A stretch of DNA of 64,000 bases from Olsenella sp. An290 (GTDB lineage Bacteria; Actinomycetota; Coriobacteriia; Coriobacteriales; Atopobiaceae). The translations under genes were made by a program, and so were the position numbers. The notes beneath the pieces were generated by a model, which ran no database searches, was not told where the DNA came from, and saw only the letters and a program-made list of their open reading frames with translations. Positions 24,113 through 33,492 of the stretch are shown here, piece after piece. The DNA lies in contig NZ_NFIU01000010.1 of the NCBI RefSeq assembly GCF_002159535.1, forward strand, positions 1-64,000, given 5' to 3'. Positions within the stretch are counted from its first letter, which is position 1, and every line of letters begins with the position of its first letter.

Positions 24113-24828
24113 TGGACACGCGCGCCGACAGCCCCCGCGTCCTCGTGGTCGAGGATGACGCCGCGCTCTCCGAGGTGGTCTGCGACTTTCTCGGAGGGGA
24201 GGGCTACGCCTGCGTGCCGGCGTTCTCCGGCACCGAGGCCCTGCTGCTCGCCGAGCGCGCAGGCGAGAAGAGCCAGCCCTTTGACCTCGTGATCTTGGAC
24301 CTCATGTTGCCGGGCGTCCCCGGCGAGGAGCTCGTCGGGCGGCTGCGGGACGCGGGCATGGGCGCGCCGGTGATCGTGACCTCGGCAAAGTCTGCCGTGA
24401 CCGACCGCGTGGGCCTTCTGCGCCTGGGCGCGAGCGACTACCTGGTCAAGCCCTTCGACCTTGACGAGCTCCTGGCTCGCGTGGAGGTGCAGCTGCGCGG
24501 GCGGGGCGAGGGAGCGCCCGCGCGGGGCTCCGCAACGCTGCGCTTTGGCAGGTGGGAGCTCGACCCTGCGGCGCGAGCGTTTGCCGTTGACGGCGCGCCG
24601 CTGCGGCTCACCCGCACCGAGTTTGGCATCCTTGCCGCCATGATGTCCGAGCCCGGGCGCGTCTTTACCAAGCGGGCGCTCTTTGAGCTGGTTGCCGGCG
24701 AGGAGGCCCTTTCCGAGGAGCGCACCATCGCCACGCACGTGAGCAACCTGCGCGCCAAGCTGCGTCCCTCCGGTACCGACGCCTACCTTCAGACCGTCTG
24801 GGGCATCGGCTTCAAGCTCTCCGCGTAG
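24112..24828 (+). CDS. OmpR/PhoB-family response regulator
   Basis: 238 residues. The receiver domain (about 9-125) has the acidic pair D15-D16, phospho-acceptor D63 in LVILDLMLPG and the VKPFD lysine; a winged-helix DNA-binding domain covers about 140-236 (LTRTEFGILAAMM ... THVSNLRAKL ... GIGFKLSA). It probably regulates the ABC transporter genes that follow and works with the histidine kinase at 27553. The start lacks a Shine-Dalgarno site and has a -10 box six bases upstream, suggesting leaderless translation. Confidence 0.93.
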   Translation: MDTRADSPRVLVVEDDAALSEVVCDFLGGEGYACVPAFSGTEALLLAERAGEKSQPFDLVILDLMLPGVPGEELVGRLRDAGMGAPVIVTSAKSAVTDRVGLLRLGASDYLVKPFDLDELLARVEVQLRGRGEGAPARGSATLRFGRWELDPAARAFAVDGAPLRLTRTEFGILAAMMSEPGRVFTKRALFELVAGEEALSEERTIATHVSNLRAKLRPSGTDAYLQTVWGIGFKLSA

Positions 24829-24845
24829 CGCTGTGCAAGGGGGGC

Positions 24846-24916
24846 GGTGTGCAAGGGGGACAGTCACTTTTGCACGCTGGAAACGCGTGCAAAAGTGACT
24901 GTCCCCCTTGCACACC
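24846..24916. repeat. Perfect 32-bp inverted repeat, GGGGACAG/TTTTGCAC family
   Basis: Arms 24846-24877 and 24885-24916 are exact reverse complements around a seven-base loop. The arm contains GGGGGACAGTCACTTTTGCAC. It lies between the response regulator and the ATPase gene, which may therefore be transcribed separately or at different levels. Confidence 0.92.
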
Positions 24917-25027
24917 CCCTGCACACCCCTTGCACACCCGCGCTTCTTGTCGAAGTCTTGTAGGTCTCTGAAGGGTTTGCCCACACTTCCCGGGTACGCT
25001 GATTACAACCTGAGGAAGGGGGGCGCC

Positions 25028-26008
25028 ATGGCAGCAAGCGCAATCAAGACGTCCGGTCTTAGCAAGTCCTTTGGACGCGGGGCGGTCCGCGCCGTGCGCG
25101 ACGTGAGCCTCGAGGTGCCCGCGGGCTCGGTCTTTGGCCTCGTCGGCAAGAACGGCGCCGGCAAGTCAACCCTGCTCAAGCTCATCTCCGGCCTCATGCG
25201 CCAGGACGCCGGCACCGTGAGCGTGCTCGGGCGCCAGCTGCGCCCCTGCGAGTCCGACCCGCGGCTCGGGGTGCTCGTGGAGGCGCCCGGCGTTTACGGC
25301 CGGCTCGACGCCTTCGAGAACCTCATGAACCGCGCCTTGGTCCTGGGCCTGCCGGACCCGCACCGGGCCTGCAGGGAGGCCCTCGCCGCCGTCGGGCTCG
25401 ACGAGCGCACGGCCGGAGACGGCCGTCGCCGCCTCCTCTGGCCCCGCGGCACCTACGTGGACGACCTCTCCTCCGGACAGCGCCAGCGACTCGGCGTTGC
25501 CCTGGCGCTGCTTGGCAGCCCCGAGGTGCTGCTCCTGGACGAGCCGCTCAACGGGATCGACCCCGCCGGGGCTGCCGAGCTGCGCGACCTGTTCGCCCGC
25601 CTCAGCCGCGAGCGCGGCGTGACCGTCGTCGTGAGCTCGCACGTCCTCTCGCACCTCGAGCGCATCTGCACGCACTACGGCATCATGCGCGGCGGCGCCC
25701 TCACGCGCACCCTCACCGCCGAAGAGCTGGCCGACGCCTGCGCCACCTATCTCATGCTGCGCGTGGACGCGCCGGAGCGGGCGGTGGCCGTGCTTGCCGA
25801 GGAGCTCCCCGGCCTCACGGTGCGCGTGCTGCCCGACGACGCCCTGCGCGTGAGCGCGCCGGGCGGCGGCGAGCCGGACCGCGCCGTGCTCTCCCAGGTC
25901 CTGCTTGCCGCGGGCATCGCCGTGACGGAGCTCTCCGTCTCCCGGCCCGACCTCGAGGCCGAGCTCGTGCGCGCCATCGACGGCGCGCCGGGCGAGAAGG
26001 ACCGGTGA
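25028..26008 (+). CDS. ABC transporter ATPase, lantibiotic-immunity (LanF) or bacitracin-type
   Basis: 326 residues. Walker A GKNGAGKST (about 39-47), signature LSSGQRQRL, Walker B VLLLDEPLNGID and switch SSHVLSH are intact. The C-terminal 90 residues form an extra domain typical of LanF/BcrA-type ATPases. It would power the two permeases encoded next. With the regulator and soluble kinase it resembles modules that sense and expel lantibiotics or other cell-envelope peptides; the substrate is not known. AGGAAGGGGGG precedes ATG 25028. Confidence 0.88.
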   Translation: MAASAIKTSGLSKSFGRGAVRAVRDVSLEVPAGSVFGLVGKNGAGKSTLLKLISGLMRQDAGTVSVLGRQLRPCESDPRLGVLVEAPGVYGRLDAFENLMNRALVLGLPDPHRACREALAAVGLDERTAGDGRRRLLWPRGTYVDDLSSGQRQRLGVALALLGSPEVLLLDEPLNGIDPAGAAELRDLFARLSRERGVTVVVSSHVLSHLERICTHYGIMRGGALTRTLTAEELADACATYLMLRVDAPERAVAVLAEELPGLTVRVLPDDALRVSAPGGGEPDRAVLSQVLLAAGIAVTELSVSRPDLEAELVRAIDGAPGEKDR

Positions 26009-26769
26009 GTCCCATGACCGCTCTCGGAAACCAGCTCCGCGCCACGCTCTACCTTGCCTCGCGCGACGCCTACGTGAAGGGCGCGCTCGCGCTGCCGGCG
26101 CTCATGCTCCTGCCCACGCTCGTCATGCACGCCTGGGATGGGGGGAGGGGCTACGTCACCGTCACCTTTGAGTACACGTTCGCCGGGCTCCTCGACACGG
26201 CCGTCGTCTTTGGCACCGCGTTTGCCGTGAGCGGCCTGCTCCAGCACGGGTGGGACCATCACGGCTGGCGCGCGAGCGTCGTGGCCGAGGGCGGGCGCGC
26301 GGGCTTTGTGGCGTCCCATGTCATTCTGGCGGGCGTCCTCGCCTGTGCCCTGACTCTCTGGGCGTGCCTTTTGGGGCTTGTCGTGGCGGTCGTGCCGGGC
26401 GTCGCCTTTGACGGGACGCCGCTGCCCGAGCTTTTTGCCCTCACGTTTGTGCGCCTGCTCGTGGGCTGGGCGTTCGCTGTCGTCTGCCTGGTCTTTTCTG
26501 TCGGCGGGCGCGGCCTGGGGTGGACGATCGTCGTGACCTACCTCATCACGCGGGGCGCCCTGGGCAGCACGCTCAAGTGGGTGCTCTTCCTCGTCACCGG
26601 CTTTGCGCGCGTGGACGTCACGGAGGCGCTTCTCGACCCCCTCATGCTCCATGGCCTCGTGGAGAGCTTTGCCATCACCGACCCCGTGCGCTTCTTCGCC
26701 CTTCCCCTCGTCTATCTCGCCGCTTCGTCCGCCCTCTTCTACCTGCGCGTGATGCGCAGCGATGCGTGA
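26005..26769 (+). CDS. ABC transporter permease (LanE/LanG-like), first
   Basis: 254 residues with about six membrane segments, beginning with a cytoplasmic TALGNQLRATLYLASRDAYVKG stretch typical of LanE/LanG permeases. GTG 26005 overlaps the ATPase stop codon and has AAGGA upstream; ATG 26014 is an equally possible start. It pairs with the next permease and the upstream ATPase. The beginning NQLRATLYL resembles that of the second permease (NQIRSALYL), so the two probably arose by duplication. Confidence 0.82.
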   Translation: MSPMTALGNQLRATLYLASRDAYVKGALALPALMLLPTLVMHAWDGGRGYVTVTFEYTFAGLLDTAVVFGTAFAVSGLLQHGWDHHGWRASVVAEGGRAGFVASHVILAGVLACALTLWACLLGLVVAVVPGVAFDGTPLPELFALTFVRLLVGWAFAVVCLVFSVGGRGLGWTIVVTYLITRGALGSTLKWVLFLVTGFARVDVTEALLDPLMLHGLVESFAITDPVRFFALPLVYLAASSALFYLRVMRSDA

Positions 26770-26779
26770 GGTGATCAGC

Positions 26780-27550
26780 ATGGCAAACCAGATCAGGTCC
26801 GCCCTCTACCTGCTCCGTCGCAACGTCTATCTCCTCATAGCCCTGCTGCTCGTGCTCGCCCAGGAGGCGTGCGTCGCGTGGCTGGGCGCGCACGGCGCGA
26901 GCTTTGGCGGCCAGGACTCGCTGATCGGGCTCTTTGCGACCCCCTTCATCTGCTGCTTTGCCGCTGTGGGCGTGACGGCGGAGGACGACGCGGCCTGCGG
27001 CCTGCGGTCGGCGACCTGCGCGCAGGACGGCCGCGCGCGCTACGTGGCCGCGCGCTTTCTGGCCGTCGCCGTCTCCACGGCGCTCGTCTTTGCGGTCACG
27101 CTGCTCGCCGACCTGGCGATGGCCGCGGTGGGGCACCCGGAGCTCTCGCTCGTGGTGTCGGCGCCGGCCATGCACGCGCCCTCGCGCCTGCTCGCCCAGT
27201 ACCTCTCCGTCCTGGCATACGCGGAGCTCGTCCTTCTTGTGGGGCTGGCGGCAAGAAGGGCCGCCGTCTCGCTGCTCGTCGCGCTCCTGCTGGGGATCCC
27301 CCGCCTCTCCATGACCCTCCTGCTCGTCGTTGCGAAGTGCCTCTCCGTCTTGGACGCCCCGCACCTCGACGTCGCGGCGGTCATGGACGTGCTCAGGAAC
27401 ATCCTGCCCATGCAGGCGTTCGTGACCACGGTCACGTTCCCCGGGGGCGTCCAGCCCGTTGGGTTCATGGGCGGGTGCCTGGTCCCGCTCGTGTGGCTCG
27501 CGGCCCTCTTTGCCCTGGCCCGCGCCCTCATGGCAAGGCGGGCGGTGTGA
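26780..27550 (+). CDS. ABC transporter permease (LanE/LanG-like), second
   Basis: 256 residues with about six membrane segments. It starts MANQIRSALYLLRRNVYLL, paralogous to the first permease. ATG 26780 follows GAGGTGA at about six bases; ATG 26762 overlaps the first permease but lacks a site. With the ATPase and first permease it forms an F-E-G type exporter or protection complex in the membrane. Confidence 0.82.
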   Translation: MANQIRSALYLLRRNVYLLIALLLVLAQEACVAWLGAHGASFGGQDSLIGLFATPFICCFAAVGVTAEDDAACGLRSATCAQDGRARYVAARFLAVAVSTALVFAVTLLADLAMAAVGHPELSLVVSAPAMHAPSRLLAQYLSVLAYAELVLLVGLAARRAAVSLLVALLLGIPRLSMTLLLVVAKCLSVLDAPHLDVAAVMDVLRNILPMQAFVTTVTFPGGVQPVGFMGGCLVPLVWLAALFALARALMARRAV

Positions 27551-27552
27551 CC

Positions 27553-28470
27553 ATGCGCGACCGGCCTCTCGCGCCATCGGCGCGGCGCGACCTCGCGGCT
27601 CTCTCAGAGCTGCTCGACCGGGCGGCCGTGGCCCCGGCCGCCCGGGCGCGCCTCACGTCCGCAGACCCCGCCGTGGCCGGGCTCGCCCGCGCGATCGACC
27701 GTCACCTCGACGCGGACCTCGAGCGCGACCTCGCTCGCCGCCGCGCCGACGAGCGCTTCCGAGAGCAGCTCGCCGCGCTCTCCCACGACATCCGCACGCC
27801 GCTCGCGGGCGCCCAGGGCTACCTGCAGCTCGCTCGTCGCACGACGGACCCCGGGCGCGTCGCGCGCTACCTTGACGGCGTGGAGGAGCGCCTTGCCGCC
27901 ATGCGCGCGCTCACCGATGACCTCTTCGCCTACGCCCGCGCGGCAGACCCGTCCTGGCGGCCGGAGCTCAAGCCCTGCGACCTCGCCCTGGTCGTTGCCG
28001 ACGCGCTTGCCGCCCGCTACGAGGCCTTCGGCGAGCGCGGCTGGGAGCCGGACGTGCGCCTTGACCGGACCTCGCCTGCGCTCGCCGCACCGGACGCCCT
28101 TGCGCGCGTGATCGACAACCTGTTGGAAAACGCCCTTGCGCACGGCTCCGGCGCGCCGCTCGTGCACGTGGCGGGCACGGCGCTCACGGTGAGGAACCCC
28201 GTCGCGCCGGCGGACGCCGCCCGGCTCGACCCCGCGCGCCTCACCGAGCGCTTCTACCAGGGCGACGCCTCGCGCGCCTCCGGCGGCACCGGGCTCGGCC
28301 TCGCCGTCGCCCGCGCGCTTGCGGAGGCCATGGGCGGCTCGCTCTTGGTGGGGGTGAGCGACGGGGACGCCCCGCTCTTCTCGGCACGCCTTGAGCTGCG
28401 CCCGGCGGGCGCACCGGCACCGGCACCGGCAAGCCTCGGCGAGGCTCCGGCCGCCGCCTACAGCACGTAG
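27553..28470 (+). CDS. Soluble sensor histidine kinase
   Basis: 305 residues, no membrane segment. About 1-70 form an Ala/Arg-rich helical N-terminus, the H-box is LSHDIRTPL with H78, and the ATPase domain has the N box NLLENALAH and G box GGTGLGLAVA; an Ala/Pro tail ends the protein. A kinase without its own sensor, encoded last after an ABC permease pair, fits the LanRK/BceRS style where the transporter itself senses the peptide. The stop overlaps the 3' end of the convergent TetR gene by 13 bases. Confidence 0.88.
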   Translation: MRDRPLAPSARRDLAALSELLDRAAVAPAARARLTSADPAVAGLARAIDRHLDADLERDLARRRADERFREQLAALSHDIRTPLAGAQGYLQLARRTTDPGRVARYLDGVEERLAAMRALTDDLFAYARAADPSWRPELKPCDLALVVADALAARYEAFGERGWEPDVRLDRTSPALAAPDALARVIDNLLENALAHGSGAPLVHVAGTALTVRNPVAPADAARLDPARLTERFYQGDASRASGGTGLGLAVARALAEAMGGSLLVGVSDGDAPLFSARLELRPAGAPAPAPASLGEAPAAAYST

Positions 28471-29003
28471 CGCACGAGCAGGTTGATGAGCTGGTCGATG
28501 GGCATGGGGTCGTCCTCCGCGGTCCAGGTGCGGATGGTGGACACCACGCCGGAGAGGTAGAACTCGCGGACCACGAGCTCCGCCTGCTCGCCGAGGGGCT
28601 CCTCCGGCAGGAAGAAGCGGTCGACGAGCGGGGAGATGATCTCCTTGAGCCGCCGCGTGAAGGCGGGGTCGCCGTGCTCGCCCAGGAGCACCTTGGTGAA
28701 GCGGCGCGACTTCTGGGCGAGGCGCAGGATGAGCCCCATGTGCTGGGAGAACTCGAGGCGCTCCCCCTTGAGCAGGCGCTCGTTGACCAGGTGCTCGATC
28801 ACGCCGAGCACCCGCCCCTCGATCTCCTCGAGCAGCTCGTAGACGTCGTGGTAGTAGAGGTAGAAGGTCGCGCGGTTGTAGCCGGCCCGGTCCGTGATCT
28901 CGCGCACGGAGATCCTCTCCAGCGGCCGCTCCTCGTAGAGCTCCCAGAACGCCTGGCGAAGGTTGGCCCGCGTCTGCTCCGTGACCTGCGGCTGCTTCCT
29001 CAT
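28458..29003 (-). CDS. TetR-family transcriptional regulator
   Basis: 181 residues. The N-terminal helix-turn-helix (about 8-55) contains ISVREITDRAGYNRATFYLYY, the canonical TetR recognition pattern; the rest is a helical ligand/dimer domain. It is divergent from the ATPase-FtsX exporter genes, and a TTGT-TAG-ACAA palindrome beside a -10 box lies between them (29096-29114), so it probably represses that exporter. It overlaps the histidine kinase gene tail to tail. Confidence 0.88.
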   Translation of the reverse strand: MRKQPQVTEQTRANLRQAFWELYEERPLERISVREITDRAGYNRATFYLYYHDVYELLEEIEGRVLGVIEHLVNERLLKGERLEFSQHMGLILRLAQKSRRFTKVLLGEHGDPAFTRRLKEIISPLVDRFFLPEEPLGEQAELVVREFYLSGVVSTIRTWTAEDDPMPIDQLINLLVRYVL

Positions 29004-29095
29004 GCCTGCCCCCAAGCTCTGTGACGGTCCCAAGGAGCGCGCGACACTTGCGCGCCTCGTGTCGAGCGGATGGCTCGCCGCGCCCCCACCGTCAG

Positions 29096-29114
29096 TATAC
29101 TTCTTGTTAGACAA
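29096..29114 (+). promoter_or_regulatory. -10 box and TetR-type operator upstream of the exporter
   Basis: TATACT (29096-29101) is followed directly by the palindrome TTGTTAGACAA (29104-29114). Binding there would block transcription start. The region is AT-rich compared with its surroundings. Confidence 0.6.
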
Positions 29115-29165
29115 CACGCTGTCGAGCAATGCGCCCGGAGGGCGCCCGGCGGGAGGGGAGACGCG

Positions 29166-29867
29166 ATGCCCTACATCGAGTTCACCGATGTCGTGCGCAC
29201 CTATGGCGAGGGCGGCGCCAAGATCAACGCGCTCGACGGCGCGAGCTTTGTCGTGGAGCAGGGCGAGCTCGCCGTGATTCTGGGCGCGTCGGGCGCGGGC
29301 AAGACCACGGCCCTCAACATCCTCGGCGGCATGGACTCCGCCACGTCGGGCACCGTGGTCGTGGGCGGGCGCGACATCAGCACCGCCACCGAGTCCGAGC
29401 TCGTGCTCTATCGTCGCGCGGACGTGGGCTTTGTCTTTCAGTTCTACAACCTCGTGCCCAACCTCACGGCGCTCGAGAACGTGGAGCTGGCCACCCAGAT
29501 CTGCCCGGACTCGCTCGACCCGGCCGAGACCCTGGCCAAGGTGGGCCTCGCCGAGCGCCTGAACAACTTCCCGGCCCAACTCTCCGGCGGCGAGCAGCAG
29601 CGCGTCTCCATCGCGCGCGCGCTGGCCAAGAACCCCAAGCTGCTGCTGTGCGACGAGCCCACGGGCGCCCTCGACTACCAGACGGGCAAGCAGATCCTCC
29701 AGCTCCTCCAGGACATGTGCCGCACCGAGAAGATCACGGTGGTCATTGTGACGCACAACGCGGCGCTCGCGGACATGGCCGACCGCCTCATCCGCTTTAA
29801 GAGCGGCCGCGTGACGGACATGACGGTCAACCCCGACCCCACCCCGATCGCCCAGATCGAGTGGTAG
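29166..29867 (+). CDS. ABC transporter ATPase, MacB/LolD-like
   Basis: 233 residues, a single nucleotide-binding domain. Walker [11 protein letters not shown]-loop [12 protein letters not shown], signature LSGGEQQR, Walker [13 protein letters not shown] and the H-loop VIVTHN are intact; the PTGALD and FQFYNL details are those of ATPases that pair with FtsX-type permeases. GGGAGGGGAG precedes the ATG. The next gene begins beyond or overlapping its stop and encodes the large permease. The pair is probably an efflux or surface-protein handling machine controlled by the divergent TetR. Confidence 0.92.
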   Translation: MPYIEFTDVVRTYGEGGAKINALDGASFVVEQGELAVILGASGAGKTTALNILGGMDSATSGTVVVGGRDISTATESELVLYRRADVGFVFQFYNLVPNLTALENVELATQICPDSLDPAETLAKVGLAERLNNFPAQLSGGEQQRVSIARALAKNPKLLLCDEPTGALDYQTGKQILQLLQDMCRTEKITVVIVTHNAALADMADRLIRFKSGRVTDMTVNPDPTPIAQIEW

Positions 29868-29869
29868 CC

Positions 29870-32800
29870 GTGCGCGGCCGGCGCCACATCTCATCCGCCT
29901 TTGCCAGGGGCGCCGTGCGAACGGTGCTCGGGAGCCTCAAGCGCTTCTTCGCCCTGGTGACCATCACCGCCCTTGGCGTGACCATGCTCGTGGGCCTGCG
30001 CGCCGCCTGCGCCGACCTGCGCGAGTCCGCCGACGCGTTCTTTGACGCCCAGCAGCTCTTTGACGTGCGGGTGCAGTCCACGCTCGGCCTCACGGACGAG
30101 GACGTGGCCGCGCTCGCGGCGCTGCCGGGCGTGGAGAGCGCGGAGGGAGGCTGGACGGAGACCTGCTACACCCAGGTGGGGTCCTCGGCCGAGAAGGTCG
30201 ACGTCAAGGCGCTCTCGCCCAACGGGCTGAACGAGCCCGTGGTCCTGGAGGGGCACCTCCCCACGCGCGACGACCAGGTCGCCGTCACGGAGCGCTTCCT
30301 CAAGGAGTCGGGCCTCTGCCTGGGGGACACCGTCACCTTCCGCGGTGCCGACGACGCCTCCGGGGACGGCGCGCCAGATGACGAGAAGGACCTCGACGTG
30401 TCCGGCGAGGGCGCGTCCGCGGAGGTCTTCGAGCGCAAGGAGTACACCATCATCGCGTCCGTGCTGGACCCGATGGAGATCAACGCGGGCGAGGGCACGA
30501 TGTCCTTCCGCTCCGGGGGGAGCTCGCAGTACTCGTTCTTCGTCCTGCCCGACTGCGTGACGGCGGAGGCCTACACCGTGGCCTACGTGCGCGTGGAGGG
30601 GGCGGAGGAGCCGCTGTGCTACGCGGCGGGCTACGAGGCGACCGTGGACGCGGTGAAGCAGCGCGTCGAGGACGCCCGCGCCGAGCGGGAGCGGGCGCGC
30701 GGCGAGGGGCTGCGCGCGGACGCCACGGCGCAGGTGGACGAGGCGGAGGCCGACGCCCTCTCCGAGCTCGGGGCGGCCGAGGACGAGCTGAGGGACGCGC
30801 AGGCCCAGATCGACGACGGCCGCTCCGAGCTCGACGCCGCCGAGGCCGAGCTCTCCTCCCAGGAGGCCGAGGCGCACCGCCAGCTGAGGGACGCGCAGAC
30901 CCAGATCGACAACGGCCGCTCCGAGCTCGACGCCGCCGAGGCCGAGCTCCGCGCGAGCGAGGCGCAGGTCGCGGACGGCCTCGCCCAGATCGCGGCGGGG
31001 CTCGGCTGCTCGGTCGACGGCATTCCCGCCGCGCTCTCGTCCGCGCACGACCAGCTCGTCTCCTCGCGCGCGAGCATCGAGGCGAGCGCCTCCATGCTCG
31101 CGGGCGTGGCGGCGGGCGCCTGGCCGGCGGACGCCTGGGCGCGCCTCTCCTCCGCCACGACCGCCTCCGACGCCGAGGCCGCGGCCGCCGAGGTGAGCGC
31201 CGTCATCGACCCCTTCGTCGCCGAGGCGACGTCCTCGATCGACGCGATCGTGGCCTATCTCCGCTCGCCTGAGTTCGAGGAGGCGATGGGGCGCTACGAG
31301 GACGCGTGGGAACGGCTGCCCGAGGAGGTGCGCGCGCGGATCGAGGGGCTCATCGCCGAGGCGCCCGAGGGCGTCCAGGACGCGCTGCGCCAGGTCCTCT
31401 CGGTCACGCCCGATCAGATGGCGGGTACGCTCCAGAGCGTGCGCGACATGGTCGCGCAGCTCACGCAGCTCGCTCCGGGCATGGCGCAGGTCGTGTCCGG
31501 GGAGGCCCAGCTCGCCGAGGCGCGGTCCGGCTACGACCGGCTTGCCGCGGCCCGCGACCAGATCGCCGACGGCTGGGAGCAGGTCGAGGCGGGGCGCGCC
31601 GAGCTCGACGCGGGCGCGAGCCAGCTCTCCTCCGAGCGCGCGAGCGCCCTCGCCCAGATCGCCGACGGCTGGGACCAGATCGAGGGAGGGCGCGCCGAGC
31701 TCGACGCGGGCCAGGCGGAGCTCGAAGAGGGGCGCGAGTCCCTCGAGCGGGAGCGCGAGGACGCCCTCGCCCAGATCGCCGACGCGCGCGCCGAGGTCTC
31801 CGACATCCCGGACGCCACCTGGTACGTGCAGGATTGCTCGAGCCTCTCGAGCTACGCCTCCGTCGACTCGGACGCCTCCTCCATCGAGGCCCTCGGCGCC
31901 GTGATTCCGGTGGTGTTCTTTGCCGTCGCGGTGCTCATCAGCCTCACCACCATGACGCGCATGGTCGAGGAGGAGCGCGGGCTCATCGGCGTCTACAAGG
32001 CGCTCGGCTACGGTCGCGGCAAGGTCCTGTCCAAGTACGCGCTCTATGCGCTGGCCGCCTGCGCCCTCGGCGGCGTCGTGGGCAACGCGCTCGGCTTCGT
32101 GGCCCTGCCCGCCATCCTCTTCACGTTCTTCTCGACCATGTACGCGCTGCCCGCGTTCTCCTTTGGGTTCGACCCGCTCTGGGCGCTCGCCTCCTCGGCC
32201 CTCTTTGCCGCCGGGATCGTGGGCGCGACGCTGTTCACCTGCTGGCGCGAGCTTCACGAGTCTCCCGCCGAGCTCATGCGCCCCAAGGCGCCCAAGGCCG
32301 GGTCGCGCATCTTCCTGGAGCACGTGGGGCCCGTGTGGCGGCGCCTGAGCTTCCTCAACAAGGTTACGGCGCGCAACATCTTCCGCTACAAGCGCCGCTT
32401 CCTCATGACGGTGTTTGGCATCGCCGGGTGCGTGGCGCTCCTCGTCACGGGCTTTGGCATCCGCGACACCGTGCTCTCGCTCTCCGGCCGCCAGTACGGC
32501 GACGGGGGCGTGACGCGCTACGACCTCATGGTCGTGTCCTCCGCAGACGACCTGCCCGCCGTCTCGGACGACCTCGTCGCGGACCCCGAGGTGGAAGACG
32601 TCCTCGCCGTCTACACCGACAGCCTCACGGTGAGCTTTGGGGACCGACGGGAGACCATGCAGCTCATGGTGGTGCCCGAGGGCGAGGCCAGCCGCCTCTC
32701 CGACTACGTCCGCCTGACCGACGAGGCGGGCGCCGAGCTCTCCCTGCCCGGGGACGCCGCCCTCATCACCAAGAACGCCGAGCAGGTCATGGGCTTTGCC

Positions 32801-33484
32801 GTGGGCGACGAGCTGGGCCTTCAGGACTCCACGCTCGCCGAGGGCGCCGTGGCCGTGGGCGGGGTCGTCCTTAACTACCTGAGCAACACGATCTTCATGA
32901 CGCAGGGGGCCTACGAGGAGGCCTTTGGCCGGGCGTTCGAGGCCAACGGGCTCCTCGCGCACCTCTCGGGCACCCCCGACGAGCAGATCGCGCTCTCCGA
33001 GCGCCTCACCCAGGACGGCAGGCTGCTCTCCGTCCTCTCCACGCAGAAGCTCGTGCGGGACTTCTCGAGCGCGTTCACGCTCATCAACACCGTGGTGTAC
33101 GTGGTCATCATCCTGGCGGCGGCGCTCTCGCTCACGGTGGTCTTCACGCTCTCCAACACCAACATCTCCGAGCGCGAGCGCGAGCTCGCCACGATCAAGG
33201 TCCTTGGCTTCAAGCGCCCCGAGGTGCACCGCTACATCAACAAGGAGACGCTCATCCTCACGGGGATCGGCATAGCGGCGGGCCTGCCGATGGGATACGC
33301 GCTCGCGCGCAGCCTCACGTGGATCTTGCGGATGCCGTCGCTCTACTTCGACGTGGTGGTCGAGCCGCTGACCTACGTGCTCTCGGCGTCACTGGCCTTC
33401 GTCTTCACGCTCATCGTGAACGTGGTCACCAACCGCGCGCTTGACCGCGTGGACATGGTGGGGGCGCTCAAGTCGGCGGAGTGA
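29870..33484 (+). CDS. Large FtsX-type ABC permease with extracytoplasmic coiled coils
   Basis: About 1204 residues. A first membrane helix (about 20-45) is followed by an MacB-like extracytoplasmic part, then long coiled-coil stretches built of repeats such as QIDDGRSELDAAEAEL (about 300-370) and QIADGWEQVEAGRAELDAG (about 555-650). Three helices follow (from about 680), then a second FtsX module with a helix near 855 and the terminal three helices (about 1070-1200). This YhgE/two-FtsX architecture occurs in Gram-positive exporters and envelope-stress systems. Starts GTG 29861 (overlapping the ATPase stop) and GTG 29870 are both possible; 29870 has GAGTGG upstream. Confidence 0.88.
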   Translation: MRGRRHISSAFARGAVRTVLGSLKRFFALVTITALGVTMLVGLRAACADLRESADAFFDAQQLFDVRVQSTLGLTDEDVAALAALPGVESAEGGWTETCYTQVGSSAEKVDVKALSPNGLNEPVVLEGHLPTRDDQVAVTERFLKESGLCLGDTVTFRGADDASGDGAPDDEKDLDVSGEGASAEVFERKEYTIIASVLDPMEINAGEGTMSFRSGGSSQYSFFVLPDCVTAEAYTVAYVRVEGAEEPLCYAAGYEATVDAVKQRVEDARAERERARGEGLRADATAQVDEAEADALSELGAAEDELRDAQAQIDDGRSELDAAEAELSSQEAEAHRQLRDAQTQIDNGRSELDAAEAELRASEAQVADGLAQIAAGLGCSVDGIPAALSSAHDQLVSSRASIEASASMLAGVAAGAWPADAWARLSSATTASDAEAAAAEVSAVIDPFVAEATSSIDAIVAYLRSPEFEEAMGRYEDAWERLPEEVRARIEGLIAEAPEGVQDALRQVLSVTPDQMAGTLQSVRDMVAQLTQLAPGMAQVVSGEAQLAEARSGYDRLAAARDQIADGWEQVEAGRAELDAGASQLSSERASALAQIADGWDQIEGGRAELDAGQAELEEGRESLEREREDALAQIADARAEVSDIPDATWYVQDCSSLSSYASVDSDASSIEALGAVIPVVFFAVAVLISLTTMTRMVEEERGLIGVYKALGYGRGKVLSKYALYALAACALGGVVGNALGFVALPAILFTFFSTMYALPAFSFGFDPLWALASSALFAAGIVGATLFTCWRELHESPAELMRPKAPKAGSRIFLEHVGPVWRRLSFLNKVTARNIFRYKRRFLMTVFGIAGCVALLVTGFGIRDTVLSLSGRQYGDGGVTRYDLMVVSSADDLPAVSDDLVADPEVEDVLAVYTDSLTVSFGDRRETMQLMVVPEGEASRLSDYVRLTDEAGAELSLPGDAALITKNAEQVMGFAVGDELGLQDSTLAEGAVAVGGVVLNYLSNTIFMTQGAYEEAFGRAFEANGLLAHLSGTPDEQIALSERLTQDGRLLSVLSTQKLVRDFSSAFTLINTVVYVVIILAAALSLTVVFTLSNTNISERERELATIKVLGFKRPEVHRYINKETLILTGIGIAAGLPMGYALARSLTWILRMPSLYFDVVVEPLTYVLSASLAFVFTLIVNVVTNRALDRVDMVGALKSAE

Positions 33485-33492
33485 GCGCGCAA

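Noticed and set aside
29891-33229. Long minus-strand frame opposite the FtsX permease
   Set aside because: Antisense open frames are common in GC-rich genes; composition is His/Arg/Gly-rich and there is no family motif.
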